A DNA stretch of 64,000 nucleotides from assembly GCF_035594125.1 (NCBI RefSeq), contig NC_087157.1:9399501-9463500 (forward strand), read 5' to 3'. Position numbers and translations under genes: made by a program. Of this stretch, positions 1-28,790 are shown one piece after another. The notes beneath the pieces were generated by a model that saw only the letters and a list, made by a program, of their open reading frames with translations, did no database searches and was not told where the DNA came from. Origin of the DNA: Scylla paramamosain (Eukaryota > Arthropoda > Malacostraca > Decapoda > Portunidae). Numbering within the stretch: position 1 is the stretch's first letter; each line of letters opens with the position of its first letter.

Positions 1-1068
1 TCTTGTGCAACGAAGGCCTACCTGACCTTAACCAATTGCTGTAGGTCATAGAGGATAGCAAAGTTAAAAGCTAGTTCACCAGGATGGTCAGTGAAGGGAG
101 AGGAAACCCAAAGCTGGTGGTGAGCTTTGAAGTCTCTAAGAATGGAGATGTCCACAAAAGGGAAGAGAGTCAGAATGTGCTCCACTTTAGTAGTTAAGTA
201 CTCAAAGAATTTCTTATAGTCGGAGGAGTTAGGTGAGAGGTATGCAGCACAGATAAATTTAGTATGAGAGTGACTCTGTAGTCGTAGCCAGATGGTGGAA
301 AACTTGGAAGACTTTCTTCTTTCTCTCGCCCCTATTCTGTCCACCTCTCTAATGCAAGAGTTAACCAGTATTCTCAATCATTCATCCCTTTCTCTGGTAA
401 ACTCTGGAACTCCTTGCCTGCTTCTGTATTTCCACCTTCCTATGACTTGAATTCCTTCAAGAGGGAGGTTTCAAGACACTTATTCATCAATTTTTGACCA
501 CTGCTTTGACCCTTTTATGGGATTGGCATTTCAGTGGACATATTTTTTATTGGATTTTTGTTGCCCTTGGCCAGTGTCCTTCCTACATAAAAAAAAAAAA
601 AAGAGAAAAGTAGTTAAAGAATTTCTTATAGTCGGAGGAGTTAGGTGAGAGGTATACAGCACAGATAAATTTAGTTTGAGAGTGACTGTAGTCATAGCCA
701 GATGGTGGAAAACTCAGAAGATTCAAGAGTGTGGGCACAAGAGCAGGTTACCTCAGTGCGCACAGAGATGCAACATCCAGCTTTGGATTGAAAATGAGGA
801 TAGAGAAAGTAGGAGGGAACAGAAAAGGGGCTACTGTCAGTTGACTCAGACACCTGTGTTTCAGTGAGGAAAAGAAGATGAGGTTTAGTAGAGGATAGGT
901 GATGTTCTACAGAATGAAAATTAGATCTAAGACTGCGAATGTTGCAAAAGTTAATGAATAAGTTGAGGGGGGTGTCAAGACACTTGTGTCAGTACCAGAA
1001 GAGGAGTCCGACCTGGGGACATTTGTGGTCCCCTCTCCAGATGGGGACTCCAAGGCTGGTGTAGGAGT
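1..1068 (-). mobile_element. Jockey-like non-LTR retroelement, 5' part, interrupted
   Basis: On the - strand, 1-310 and 611-1068 encode the endonuclease region and the 5' leader of the same family as the copy at 29599-32610. Recognisable pieces are SSKFSTIWLRLQSHS, YLSPNSSDYKKFF and [15 protein letters not shown]. The 5' terminus falls at 1068, at the same family nucleotide as the copy ending at 32610. The copy has several frame breaks, runs off the left edge, and is split by a reverse-oriented 3' fragment at 310-602. It lies in a DUSP12 intron. Confidence 0.75.
310..602 (+). mobile_element. 5'-truncated 3' end of the same non-LTR family, self-nested
   Basis: On the + strand this fragment encodes the C-terminal tail (VNQYSQSFIPFSGKLWNS and the following SFKREVSRHL). 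It then has the family 3' UTR and a poly(A) of about 14 nt ending at 602. It matches 27410-27704. It is inserted into the - strand copy of its own family. The host sequence is duplicated on both sides (191-310 and 611-720). Confidence 0.8.
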
Positions 1069-1968
1069 ACAAGGATAAAAATTCCTTTGAACATATAGGT
1101 CTGGACTTAAATGAAAGGGAAAAAAATTTATGGGTAAAATAATCTTTTAGTATTTTCAAGGTGACTTATAAGAAGGGGACTCTTAAGATGCATATGAACA
1201 TAAAATTAGTAAATTAATGTTTTTTTTTTGACTCTTGATATTGTTGTATTGCATTTATTTTTTTTTTATACTCAAACTCTGTGATGCTTGAAGGGAACAC
1301 TATAAATTTTCCCTCTTTTGTTAAGGAAACAATTCTACAGGATAATAGCATTTTCTAAGACAAAATTTTTGATCAGAGATAAACCAGTTATGCTGTTGGA
1401 TCCTGATGTGGAGAGATCCTGGTATGTGAGTAACTGATCTTTCAAGGATAGGTTCTTAGGATCTATTGTTTCTCCTCATAGAGGCTCAGGGGCTAAGACA
1501 TTTTTTTAGAATTGTATGTTGTATGTTTTTATGAGTGTATGTGTGTGTGTATATTTATGGAAATGCATGTATGTATATTGTCTTGGTTACCCTCCTTTGC
1601 AGGAATACCAACCTTGTATGTAGATGAATTATTGTAATGCTTGTTTGACTGACCTTTGTGTAAGGTTAGTGATGATCTATCCTTTCTGTTCCTTAGGGAC
1701 CAGTAATTAAGATGAATTTTAATTTAGTGTTTAGAAGTGTTTGAGGGTGTGTGTGTGTGCATGAGTGTGTAAATGTGGGTGCCTTGTTTTGGTTAACCCC
1801 TTTGCAAGGATGTCGTCCTTGTAGAAAGACAGATGTTTATATTTCTAGAGGTTGATGACCTTGCATCACTCATGCAAGTTTTTTTATATGTATGTAGCTG
1901 GTTAATTCTGCTTAAGAATTATACACAAATATAATTTGTCCTAAATGTGAAATGTATTCTTTTGGCAG

Positions 1969-2865
1969 GTGAAACCCAGGGATTAGACTCCAAGCACCAG
2001 AGTGTTGTGCATCCCAACCCAAACATTGATGCAGATCAAGGCCCTGTTGCATATAAGTGTAGGAGTTGCAGGTGTGCAATGAAATACCTTCATTAACTTA
2101 TAAGTCAGAGAGGAGTGTTGTGATGGTCCTTATACCTCAAGCTTTCCACTATTTTATGCTACTTATCCATCTCATATGTGTAGTTTGTTTTTTGGGGGGA
2201 TATTTTGGTATTTGTTCCATGGGATTCTGAGCATGCTAATTTAAATATATCTTTGACACTAGAGCAGAAATTGAAAATGGTATGTCTGGTATGATCTCAG
2301 ATCCTTACTGATCTCAGGTATAGATATACCCCAGAAAATATTGCTGTGGTTATTGTAATTATGCTTTCCTAAAAATTCATAATTGAGGTGTTTGCAGTGG
2401 GCTGAGTTGCCAGTGGTTGCTGGGTATATAAATGCAGGATTTGTATATTCTCATACAGGTCTCTGGAGATGCACATTTTAAAATCCCTCATGATACATCT
2501 TGATGTACTGTGCCTAAATACTACAATACATTTATGCTATCAGTATCCTGCTAAGATTTGGAGTCAAAACATGCTTGTTTCTTTCATATGTGTTAGGATT
2601 TATAAAGTTGTGTGTTAATTGTGTAACTTTAATGAATAGGCTAAGCTTATATAGAGAGGAAAAAACTGCATTTGTCCCAAGGTGACAGTACATCCCAAAC
2701 CCAAGATAATGTGTACTATTTAGCTTTTTTGTCATATTTCTTGCTCACTACTTGATGATGACAGCTAAAAATGTTCCTCATATTTTAACAGTTGGTTTGA
2801 TCAGACACAAATGCCATAAAGATTTTTTTTTTCCAGTTTTTTATTTTTATTTATTTTTTATTTGT

Positions 2866-2904
<39 letters not shown>

Positions 2905-2926
2905 TTTTTTATTTATTTATTTTTTT

Positions 2927-2966
<40 letters not shown>

Positions 2967-5900
2967 TAAGTAGGCTGGTGAATGGCAGGTTTCCCACCTC
3001 ACTGCGAATGCCCCAATTAAACTCTCAATTTATTACAGCTGAATACTGTTCTTTCCAGTTGCTCCAACCAGTTGTCTCATACATGTTATTGCCCACTGTA
3101 GATAGTTAGTTCATATAGGAATACCACTTTTCTGTGTGTGTGAGCTAAAGATATCAAAATCCCACTGAAGAAAGTACCAAGGTAGCACCACTAAAATTAT
3201 TTGCTCTTGAAATTAAGATTGAGACACTGACAGTGAATAGTAATAGAACTGTTTGTAATGTATTACAACTTGAATTCTTTTATTCATTTATTCTAATTAA
3301 TTTGATTTTTTCCAGGTTGTCACTGATTAGCCTTCATTCTCTTGTGTTTCACTGTCCAGGTGAAACTCCACTGTGGACTGACCCCAAGTGGTCAGGCAGA
3401 CTGGCCAAGCTTACACTCTGTGACAAGGGAATATTTACTTTCCCTATCACCTGGATGGGTGATTTAACAGAATCTATGCAGGGAAAACTCCACTGTCCAA
3501 AGTGCCATGCTAAACTTGGTTCATTTAGTTGGCATGAAGGTTTGTTACTACAGCATTTTTTCTAATTTATTTTTTTGTGTTGTTGCATTACCAGTTTCAT
3601 TGCATACTGCACATATCAGTCCCTGAAGGAACTCCCTAATTGTAAAATCACAAATGTGAAAAGAATTATTAATGGCAAAAATCATAGTTGGTTTTTAGTT
3701 CATAAATTTCTACATGACATATCTTTGACTGAATCAGTAGCTAATCATCTGGGCTTCTCGATTCTTAATATACCTGGCTGTTTATACACCTTAACAAAAA
3801 AAAAAGGTCTGTCCCTGGAAGTAATTGGTGTAATTATTGATGTTTTTAGATTAATTTCCATCTTTAGAATAGGTGAGTTCCTTTACCTTTTCCTTATAAT
3901 GAATTACATGGTACTTTATTATTCTTGTAAATCAATTTGCTCTAGAAATTCTAGAAATAACCTCTACTGGTTATTTCTAGAACTTTTGTTGTCTGGAGAT
4001 TTACTTCATGTTATTGTTTGCACTTCTGACATGTTTGTGCCAGTGATTTTGCTCCTGGAACTCCTTCACATTCAAACACTCGTGATTGTCAGCATTCCAA
4101 ACAAATAATTATGTTATTCATAATTTTCTTACATTAATAGTACTGTTTGTACATATTCTTGTTTTAAAAATAGTAATTTTAAATATAAAACATAACCATC
4201 ATAGAGAAAAAAGAATGAACTAAAAGCTGCTTCAGGGATTGTGAAACAATGATTTCAACACAATATTTACCCCAGCTCTGCCACCATGGAACACTTGAAA
4301 GGTGCGAGTCCTGTTATCTCTTAAAATGTCACCCACAAGCCTACAGGCTGCTCTTCAATATGCAGAATATTCTCCATCGTTATTAGTTTTGTTCATATGC
4401 CTCACCTGAACTATCACTACCAGCCACAGCCATGTTGATCTCACAACCATACCCCTAGGTTAATGACCTATATTTTTGAGGAAAAACAATCGGCCTCATG
4501 GAAATATTAATACAATTTTTTATGTTTCTGTCTGTCAGTTTAAAAGTGTAAGAGGCTTAAAATTGCTGAAATTTGTTGAGGCCATCTTTCACCACTCGTG
4601 TTAAAGCCTGTAGAGTTAAATCACATTCCTTCCCTAAATACAGTGTTACTCACTGTTTGCAGCTTCATATCAAAGGCCTGACATACTGTTGGTCTCTTGT
4701 ACCAATATGTCTGATGGAATTTGAACTACACAGAGAAAAGATGACTTTTCACTTCTTCACCACAATGCCATGTTCTTAAAGACCTAGGCAACCATGGCAG
4801 ACCACTCTTCACTCACATAATTTGCAGTATTTTGGCTGCATTGGTTCTCATTCTGGTGTCTCACCAGTCTGCCCTTAAACTTTTCTCTTGGTCTCCCTCT
4901 TCCTATTTTTCCTTCTATCTTGCCAGTCAAACTTAGTTCACCAAGGCTTTCTTCCTCAAACATGACCATGACATAAGAAGTCCATCTGTCTCTTCCTGAT
5001 GCTCCTCATCAGCTTCCTCTGTTTCCATTCTCTGTAGAATTTCCACATTTGTTTTTGTTTGTCCATGGTATCTTCAGTGCCCTTCTCCAGCACCACATTT
5101 CCATGGCTTCCAATCTTCTTTGCATCTCTCCTCACCTCACAACCATTTAACACTGACCATATCTTTGTTTTAGCCATTCTTTTTTCACTACTGACATGAG
5201 TTTCTTAAAATGGTTCTCATTTTACCAAAATTTGTTTAGTTATTGCAATTCTTTTCAAAATTCTTTGATGACTACCTTCTGATAGAAGCAAATTAATCAA
5301 ATTTTGACCAGCTTCTCAAGTAATTTTTTTTTACCAGCTTCTTAAGTAATTATATCCTGAAGGTCATGTTACATATGCAGGCAGTAATAAGAGGAAATAA
5401 AAGGGCCAACACAGAGAAAAAACATTTAGGTTTATTGGCATCAGATGACATGCATGTGGAAAATATGATTTTTAATCACATCACATTCCTACTCTTTCTA
5501 GTAAGGTTATCCTTTGAGTAATCCTGAGTTCATCCATGTAACTGTAAACAATCTTGAAAAATATTGTTTGTTTAGAAATTAATAAAATTATCATTGCTTG
5601 CTGGCATTAGTGTGTACATGAAGCAGGACAACAAAAATATACTACTCAACCCAATACTCCGATACAGTTTGATGATTCTGAACTTTACAAATGCAAGAGC
5701 TTTGTATAGAAGTTGTATGGTTAGTTTTTTTTTTTATTTTATTTTTTTTTTTTTATTATTATTTAGAATTTGTAGGAATTTGATTAAATTTTTGTTCTTG
5801 ATAGCTCTTGCTTCATTGGGAAATAGAGCACTGTGAACACCAGTATGAAAATGTCCAGCAAGGAAGTATGTTGAACAGATCAACTGTCGTGCTCATTTGT

Positions 5901-6206
5901 TACTGTTCTCATGATAATGGAGATTGGTGTGCAATTATGTTGATGCTGATCTAGTATTTTAATGGCTGAAAGATTATTCCATTGTTTAATTTACTGTAAA
6001 TGTTTAATATGTTTAAAAGAGCTGTTCTATTTCACATGTGTTGGAAAGTTAGTTGCAAGAGAGAGGGAGGGAGGAGAAACAAGCTATTGAATGTCGATAA
6101 TTTGTTTGACTAATTTTTGTTACTTTCAGGTCACCGGTGTTCATGTGAAGCAAGGATTACTCCAGCATTTTATTTCATTCCATCTAAACTAGACAAGTGT
6201 TTCTGA
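1969..6206 (+). CDS. DUSP12: Dual specificity phosphatase 12 (YVH1 homologue), C-terminal exons only
   Basis: Three exons join in phase: 1969-2071, 3316-3539 and 6130-6206 (stop TGA 6204-6206). They have AG acceptors and GT donors (GTGTGC at 2072, GTTTGT at 3540). The joined product is about 133 residues, preceded by a split codon. It contains a CxxC in YKCRSCR, then FTFPITWMGDL, LHCPKCHAKLGSFSW, and a final exon with a CSC motif followed by ITPAF. This order matches the cysteine-rich zinc-binding domain at the C-terminus of DUSP12/Yvh1, including the conserved PxxWM and CPKC-KLGSF-W signatures. The catalytic HCxxGxxRS domain is not here and must lie in exons left of the window. In yeast the zinc domain of Yvh1 is the part needed to release Mrt4 from pre-60S particles. 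The gene converges on RTCB, with 532 bp between stop codons. Introns of 1244 and 2590 bp contain repeats. Confidence 0.85.
2836..2961. repeat. (TTTA)n followed by (TG)n
   Basis: A tetranucleotide TTTA tract grades into a T-run and then about 15 TG units, in a DUSP12 intron. It produces only a low-complexity open frame. Confidence 0.9.
4784..5177 (-). mobile_element. Degenerate C-terminal remnant of an endonuclease/reverse-transcriptase element
   Basis: Two overlapping - strand frames read MRSIRKRQMDFLCHGHV and then LGELSLTGKIEGKIGRGRPR. This resembles the FLGHVMR...LTGKIEGKR.RGR tail common in animal non-LTR elements. A frameshift separates the pieces. It sits in the last DUSP12 intron. The family is recognised by motif only and is different from the jockey-like copies elsewhere in the window. 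Confidence 0.5.
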
Positions 6207-6631
6207 AATGTTAAGTATGCTTCTGTTACTCTTATTTATGTAGTATCTCTTCATCACCAGCCATTAATATTGATTTATTCTACTCATTGACAACAAATGT
6301 AGAATGAACATTTTTTTATGTGATCAAAGACAACAAACTGGAATATTTTCTTTTCTCTGTGGAAACAGTAATTTTATGAGCTGCTTAATCTTTTTGCATA
6401 ACTGTGGTCTATACCTAAGAACTCTCAGGGGATAGCCATAACAAGCCATCTTTTATTCCTGTCTTTGCATTACCTCCTTGCATGCCACTCCTCTCATTCT
6501 CCTTACCAAAGCATTTCAATTATGGTTCACAGGATTGTTCTCCAAAATCAACATGGTATAGTAGAAGAAACTGTGTACATTTCAATTTAGTTCTGCATCA
6601 ATGATGTGATACCTAAGAATTTGATGATGCA

Positions 6632-6637
6632 TTTATT
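6632..6637 (-). terminator. RTCB polyadenylation signal AATAAA
   Basis: AATAAA on the - strand lies about 102 nt downstream of the RTCB stop codon. It falls in the 532-bp gap shared with the convergent DUSP12 3' end. I found no canonical AATAAA or ATTAAA on the + strand between 6207 and 6640 for DUSP12. Confidence 0.65.
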
Positions 6638-6738
6638 ATGGAACCTGGGATGTATTGCATTCAGTTATGGAAGGTTGTCTGATGATTATTATAAAAGGTT
6701 ACACAAGCAATATTTGATTGAGACTAAAATATTTTAAG

Positions 6739-23195
<16,457 letters not shown>

Positions 23196-24474
23196 CTTTT
23201 ATGTCTTGGCTCTACCTTATAGGAAAAATATCCATGTACTTAGAATAATTTCTTAAATCTGAAAAGCTGAAATCACTGTTTTTTAAAGGAATAGTACAAG
23301 TGAACTTAAATGTCTAATAATTAACAAACTGGAAAATATTTCTGAGAATATGATACTAATTGCACTCAGTCAGGAAAATGTCACAAACAGATTGACTTTC
23401 TAGTACACTTGTCATTGATTAAATTTGTCTTTATATGAATATTATTCAATATAAAGTGAAAATGCAGAAATAATATTTACCATGCAGTATAACAGATATT
23501 GATGATCAAAATATCAAATCAATTACCGAAATGTTAAATTAATTACCAAAATGTTACAAAGAAAATATCACTTTCTTGTCAAGTTGACACAATGAATGAG
23601 TGAATCTAATAAAGTGAAACTGTGCTTGGGTAGGCACAGATCTTGTTTACAAGGCCATACTTACATTTTCACTTTCCCACAGTCAGCAATAAATTTTTCT
23701 AGGGAAATTATCTAAATGAATATTAATAAAGTACATCACTATTTCCTAGCTATGTACTATATTCAGTGAGGTATAGTATTCAGTTTCATCAGTTTAAATT
23801 AAATAACCAGGAACAAGCACAAAGAGAAAATTTCTTCATAAGAAGTCCTTCTCTGACACTGCAGCCCCATAACCCCAAAACAAGCATGGCAGCCTGACGG
23901 GAATCCAAGTTTTGGGTTGGGAAGACAAAAACAACTAATTTATTAAACAAAAATTTGTAAAATCACCTAACTTTACATAATGACCTACTAATATACCTAA
24001 TTAAGGTATATGTTTAGGTCAGGTTAGGTTAGTGTCCTTAAGGGGATGTCAGGGTGGATGGGGCAAGGCTTCCTGGTTAGGTGAAGTAAAATTAGGTTAG
24101 GTTAGTGTCCTTAAGGAGGGGATCCATGGGGACAAAGCCCCCAGTTTGGTAGTTAGGTAATGTTAGTTTAGTGTCCATAAGGGGATTGTCCAAGAAGGGG
24201 TCAAAAACCCCCCCTTAGGTTAGGTTTGGTAAAGTTACATTAGACTAGAAATTTCCCCAGTTTTCTAAAGATGGCATCTCCTTATACTCTCATGAATTTC
24301 CAAAGTTGGCATAATTTGGCTTCCCCACCCTAAATTCCCACTTTCTCATCCCCATGCTTGTTAGGGATAGAGAAGGAGATAAAGAAGATAGGACGTATTG
24401 TGTTAAACTGCAATCTTACCTGTCACTGTCTGTGACACAGGCTTATAATAAAGAATAACTATGATACAGGGTGT
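23196..24474. other. Region directly upstream of the RTCB start: no gene seen
   Basis: AT-rich DNA with no recognisable coding segment; the TTAGG-rich unit lies at its far end. Confidence 0.5.
24001..24240. repeat. TTAGG-rich imperfect tandem unit
   Basis: GGTTAGGTTAGTGTCC recurs about three times at 70-85 bp spacing. It is joined to AAGGGGAT- and GGGG-rich text. Similar TTAGG-bearing patches occur at 25541-25575 and 27845-27965. The arrangement is interspersed, not a telomere array. Confidence 0.6.
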
Positions 24475-25147
24475 AACACGAATTTCTGCAAATACTGCCA
24501 GAAGTGAAAATAGAGGTTATTCAATGTCAAAAATGTTCTATGCACATATGTATTTTGAGCTGTTGTTTAGCCATGGTATGAAATTCAAGTATGGCCTAGC
24601 AACAGATACAGCGGCTGGGCCATTTGGGTAACCATGGCACAGAAACACCATTTCTACATACTCTACATTACTTAAAGTTATGCAATACAATCTGAATGTA
24701 TTCAGTGTCACCATCTTGGAGGAAAACTGTGTGTGAGTGACTAGCAATCAGCTGATTTGCTGCTAGTCTAACTCATTACCCTTCCCTGCCTGGGTAGGCA
24801 TGCTGCCATGCAGCCTATTATTTTATTTCTTACTTATTACATCCATACTATCATGTGTAATGTTTATCAGTAGTCAGTATCGGTCTATTGTTGTTACTCG
24901 TCTCATAATAGGATGCTGTAAAGTTCCAAAACTTGTAGAAGTCATGACTGAATTATTCACAATTTCACCGACATCAAGGTCTACACATCCTGCCATGGTT
25001 ACCTGACCAGCCCAGCTGTTGTATTTGTTGCCAAGCCACACTTAAATTTCATATCACAGCTAAACAACGCTTCAAAATGCATATGTGCATAGAACAAGTT
25101 CCTCTTTGAATAACCTGTACTTTCACCTCTGGCAATATTCACAGAAA
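24475..25147. mobile_element. Foldback/TIR element with arms of about 165 bp
   Basis: The left arm 24475-24643 (GGGTGTAACACGAATTTCTG onward) and the right arm 24990-25147 are inverted copies at roughly 80 percent identity by eye. Shared blocks include TTCTATGCACATATG and GGTAACCATGGCA. The middle is about 350 bp. Small open frames on both strands mirror each other and are by-products of the palindrome. It is intergenic, upstream of RTCB. Confidence 0.6.
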
Positions 25148-26415
25148 CTCATATTACATTTTGTGTGTGTGTGTGTGTGTAGATATTGATCACAGAGGCT
25201 AGTTCAAGGTTAAACAGATAAAAAAAAAAAGTGCAGATACCTATCCAAACCAACCAGCCATCTCTCCATATTCCCAAACCCCACCAGTGTACTACTTCAA
25301 ACAGCATTAGCCCTTCTCACAATATTTTGTCCTCAAAATCTGTTAATGCCTACAAATGAAAATTAACTAACTTTGATATTATTATACATATTCACCTATC
25401 TCACAGCAAGAGAAAAAAGAAAAAACATCATTCTCAGTGAAGTAGTCAGGTCACATATAACACAGTGGTGTGTATCTACCATCACAAATTGTTCGTTCCT
25501 GAGATATTAATTTTTATAAAATTTACCATTAAAATAGGTTAGGTTTGGTTAGGTTGTTAGGTTTAGTTAATGTTTTTTTATGAATTTCTGCTGTGTGTGG
25601 TGGGGGTGGTGGGTATATAAGAAAATAATAATTTGCAATAGAAACGGTTACTAGTTTAATTCAAAACACATCAAAATCTACCAGAAAAATTAAATCTGGT
25701 CCAAAATTGTTAGACAGGTAAAAATATAAATTTACCCTAATTTGTTATGCCAATATGACAGTAGGGAATTGGGAATGAACTCAGTGAGGTCCTGATTAAA
25801 TTAGGTATTCTTGTGTAAGGAAATGTCATGTGGAGGCAGGGCTGGGAGGGGTCAATCTTCAAAGTACTACTCTAGAGATGTAAGGTTTGGTTCAGAAATA
25901 ATCAAATAATGTTGTGTAATTTCAGTGTTGCTTGATAATGGTTAATCTGGATATCACATTCATATTATATACAAGCATAAAACTCACATGTCATGTAGTA
26001 GAAGGCTTGGTGACCTTGCCATAAACGTAAAAAAATTGGGGGGCACGTGTCTAGTATGGCTATAATAGCACTCGTAAGTGTGGAGAAATTTGATATTCTC
26101 TAAGTCCAGCGAACTCTGCACCAGTCAAGTAAATACTGAAATGATTTTCTGTTGTTTATAACTGGGATTTGTGGGTTGTGGCATATTAAGATTTCATGGT
26201 ATCTATACAGCTGATCCCTCCAATCACGTGCTGCCACTTGTGAGGCGGCCAATTATGACTTTTCATGGTAGGTTCAGTTGCACTTTTCATTTGTTTTAAA
26301 GATGCTTCAGGCGTTCTGATAGTGGCTCACTGTCATTTGTTAATATCAGTGGAGGAAGGTGAAGCAAAGTGCCAGTGTTCAGCAGGGAAAAAGTCACTGA
26401 GATATTTAGCAACAG
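25148..26415. other. Intergenic, no feature recognised
   Basis: It contains a short (TG)n at 25162-25180 and one TTAGGTTTGG-type patch near 25541. No coding or transposon motif is seen. Confidence 0.5.
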
Positions 26416-27704
26416 CACTGGTGATCTTCTGGCTTTCCTTACTGAGTCTTGGTCATCCTCTTTTAGAGATTTTGGTGAAACTTTTGCTGTTGCCTTGGAC
26501 ATATCAAAAGCTTTTGATAGAGTCTGGCACAAAGCTCTGATTTCCAAGCTACCCTCCTATGGTTTCTATTGTTCTCTCTGTAACTTCATCTTGTTTCCTT
26601 TCTGACCGTTCTATTGCTGCTGTGGTAGACAGTCACTGTTCTTCTCCTAAATCTATTAACAATGGTGTTCCTCAGGGTTCTGTCCTGTCACCCACTCTCT
26701 TCTTATTATTCATTAATGATCTTCTAAACCAAACTTCTTGTCCTATCCACTCCTACGCTGATGATACCACCCTGCACTTTTCCACGTCTTTTCATAGACG
26801 TCCAACCCTTCAGGAGGTAAACATATCACACAGGGAAGCCACAGAACACCTGACTTCTGATCTTTCTAAAATTTCTGATTGGGGCAGAGCAAACTTGGTA
26901 TTGTTCAATGCCTCAAAAACTCAGTTCCTCCATCTATCAACTCAACACAACCTTCCAGACAACTATCCCCTCTTCTTCAATGACACTCAACTGTCCCCCT
27001 CTTATACACTGAACATCCTCGGTCTGTCCTTTACTTATAATCTGAACTGGAAACTTCACATCTCATCTCTAGCTAAAACAGCTTTTATGAAGTTAGGTGT
27101 TCTGAGACATCTCCGCCAGTTTTTCTCACCCCCCCAGATGCTAACTCTGTACAAGGGCCTTATACGTCCATGTATGGAGTATGCTTCACATGTCTGGGGG
27201 GGTTCCACTCATACTGCTCTTCTAGACAGGGTGGAATCAAAAGATTTTCGTCTCATCAACTCCTCTCCTCTAACTGACTGTCTTCAGCCTCTCTCTCACC
27301 GCCGCAATGTTGCATATCTAGCTGTCTTCTACCGCTATTTTCATGCTAACTACTCTTCTGATCTTGCTAACTGCATGCCTCCCCTCCTTCCACAGCCTCG
27401 CTGCACAAGACTTTCTTCTTTCTCTCACCCCTATTCTGTCCACCTCTCTAACGTAAGGGTTAACCAGTATTCTCAATCATTCATCCCTTTCTCTGGTAAA
27501 CTCTGGAACTCCCTGCCTGCTTCTGTATTTCCACCTTCCTATGACTTGAATTCCTTCAAGAGGGAGGTTTCAAGACACTTATTGATCAATTTTTGACCAC
27601 TGCTTTGACCCTTTTATGGGACTGGAATTTCAGTGGGCATTTTTTTATTAGATTTTTGTTGCCCTTGGCCAGTGTCCTTCCTACATAAAAAAAAAAAAAA
27701 AAAA
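26416..27704 (+). mobile_element. Jockey-like non-LTR retroelement, 5'-truncated copy with poly(A)
   Basis: The RT begins within SRSTGDLLAFLTES-like sequence and continues through VALDISKAFDRVWHKAL (motif A) and SINNGVPQGSVLSPTLFLLF (motif B). It then has HSYADDTTLHFS (motif C, YADD) and a C-terminal tail to SRHLLINF. One frameshift lies near 26590; otherwise 26559-27596 is open for 345 residues. The family 3' UTR ends in A18 at 27687-27704. This is the least damaged RT in the window. Confidence 0.85.
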
Positions 27705-28022
27705 GTTAAGATGTGATATACAGACATAAGGAAGAGGTTCCATGTGTTTATTAAGGAGGCCACCAAGCTGTACCCACCTCCATCACCCTGAGAATCTCCA
27801 CACCACACCAGTAAGGCATAACAGTATAATTTTGGAGATCCCTCATTAGGTTATGCTAGATTAGGTCAGATTAGGTTAGGTTATGCTAGTTTAAGTTAAC
27901 ATCCTAGCAGGGGTGTCCAGGGTGGGGGGGGGAGGGCGCAGCCCCACCAGCCAGGTTAGGTTAATGCCCTGTAGGGAAGTGGTGTCTAGGAGCTAGGATA
28001 GGTTAGGGAAATTTGAAATATT

Positions 28023-28303
28023 AAGAAAAAATTCCTTATATTTTTTAACGCCCTTATTTCACTTATTTTTCATCACTCCCCACAGGTCCCCCCAAACTTG
28101 TTTGAGGGGTTAGGGAGAATAAGGGAGAGGGGGAGACGGACTTCTTATCAAGAAACACATGGAAATTTCCTTATATTTTTTGAACGCCCTTATTTCTTTT
28201 CATCCCCACTAAAAACCCCGATTTCCCACAGGCCCCCCAAGTTGTTTGAGGGGTAAGGCGGGGTTGGGGGAAATGGGAAGACGGACTTCTTACCAAGAAA
28301 TAT
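28023..28303. repeat. Diverged tandem duplication of about 140 bp
   Basis: 28023-28162 and 28163-28303 share TTCCTTATATTTTTT, ACGCCCTTATTTC, TTGTTTGAGGGGT and GACGGACTTCTTA in the same order. It is intergenic and AT/G-rich, with no coding potential. Confidence 0.8.
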
Positions 28304-28600
28304 CTATAAGATCACCAAATTTATACAAGTAATCACAGTAATGGATATGATAACCTATTTACCTACTACAAATACTACCGTAAAATATTAGCAGATGATA
28401 TAACGCTGACAAAAAATTTAGACCACCGTAAAAGTGAAGAACTGAAGTTACATATGACCATGGACATAATAGTTTAATTACACAATCAAGAGCAATCCAA
28501 AATGTCACAACACCATGCAGACACCATGACATTTCCTACAGCTGGTAGGTAAACATTTAACTTACAGCGTCCCTATTAGGTCAGGTCACTCACAACACAC

Positions 28601-28790
28601 CTGCTGGTTACTCCAGGTTAATGCACTGCCTCTCGTGTCTTCCTTCAGGAGCGTGGAAAGGAGTGTGGAGTCAGCGTGAGTGATGGGCGAGGCGGCAGCA
28701 GACAGCCAGACAGCAGCCAGCGTGGTGTCTGTCCTGCCACACTCTCCCACTCCCACTTCCCGACAAGTAGTAGTGTGTGGCCGTGCTGCC
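28601..28790 (-). promoter_or_regulatory. Possible RTCB promoter and non-coding leader exon
   Basis: This is the only clearly GC- and CpG-richer patch in the AT-rich intergenic region upstream of RTCB. On the - strand it ends in CCAGCAG followed by GTGTGTTG, a usable donor. A T-rich tract ending in AG at 23217-23216 could be the matching acceptor, leaving 20 nt of leader before the RTCB ATG. There is no conserved coding content. This is inference from composition and splice-like motifs only. Confidence 0.25.

Noticed and set aside
1347..1437. Possible extra DUSP12 exon after a CTACAG acceptor
   Set aside because: One frame is open and ends near a GT, but the translation does not resemble the DUSP12 linker and its phase is not supported.
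3575..4108. 177-residue open frame on the + strand
   Set aside because: It lies wholly in the DUSP12 intron between two phase-matched exons, is hydrophobic and AT-driven, and shows no family motif.
24001..24240. Telomere array
   Set aside because: TTAGG units are few, interrupted and interspersed with unique text, so this is not a terminal or interstitial telomere tract.
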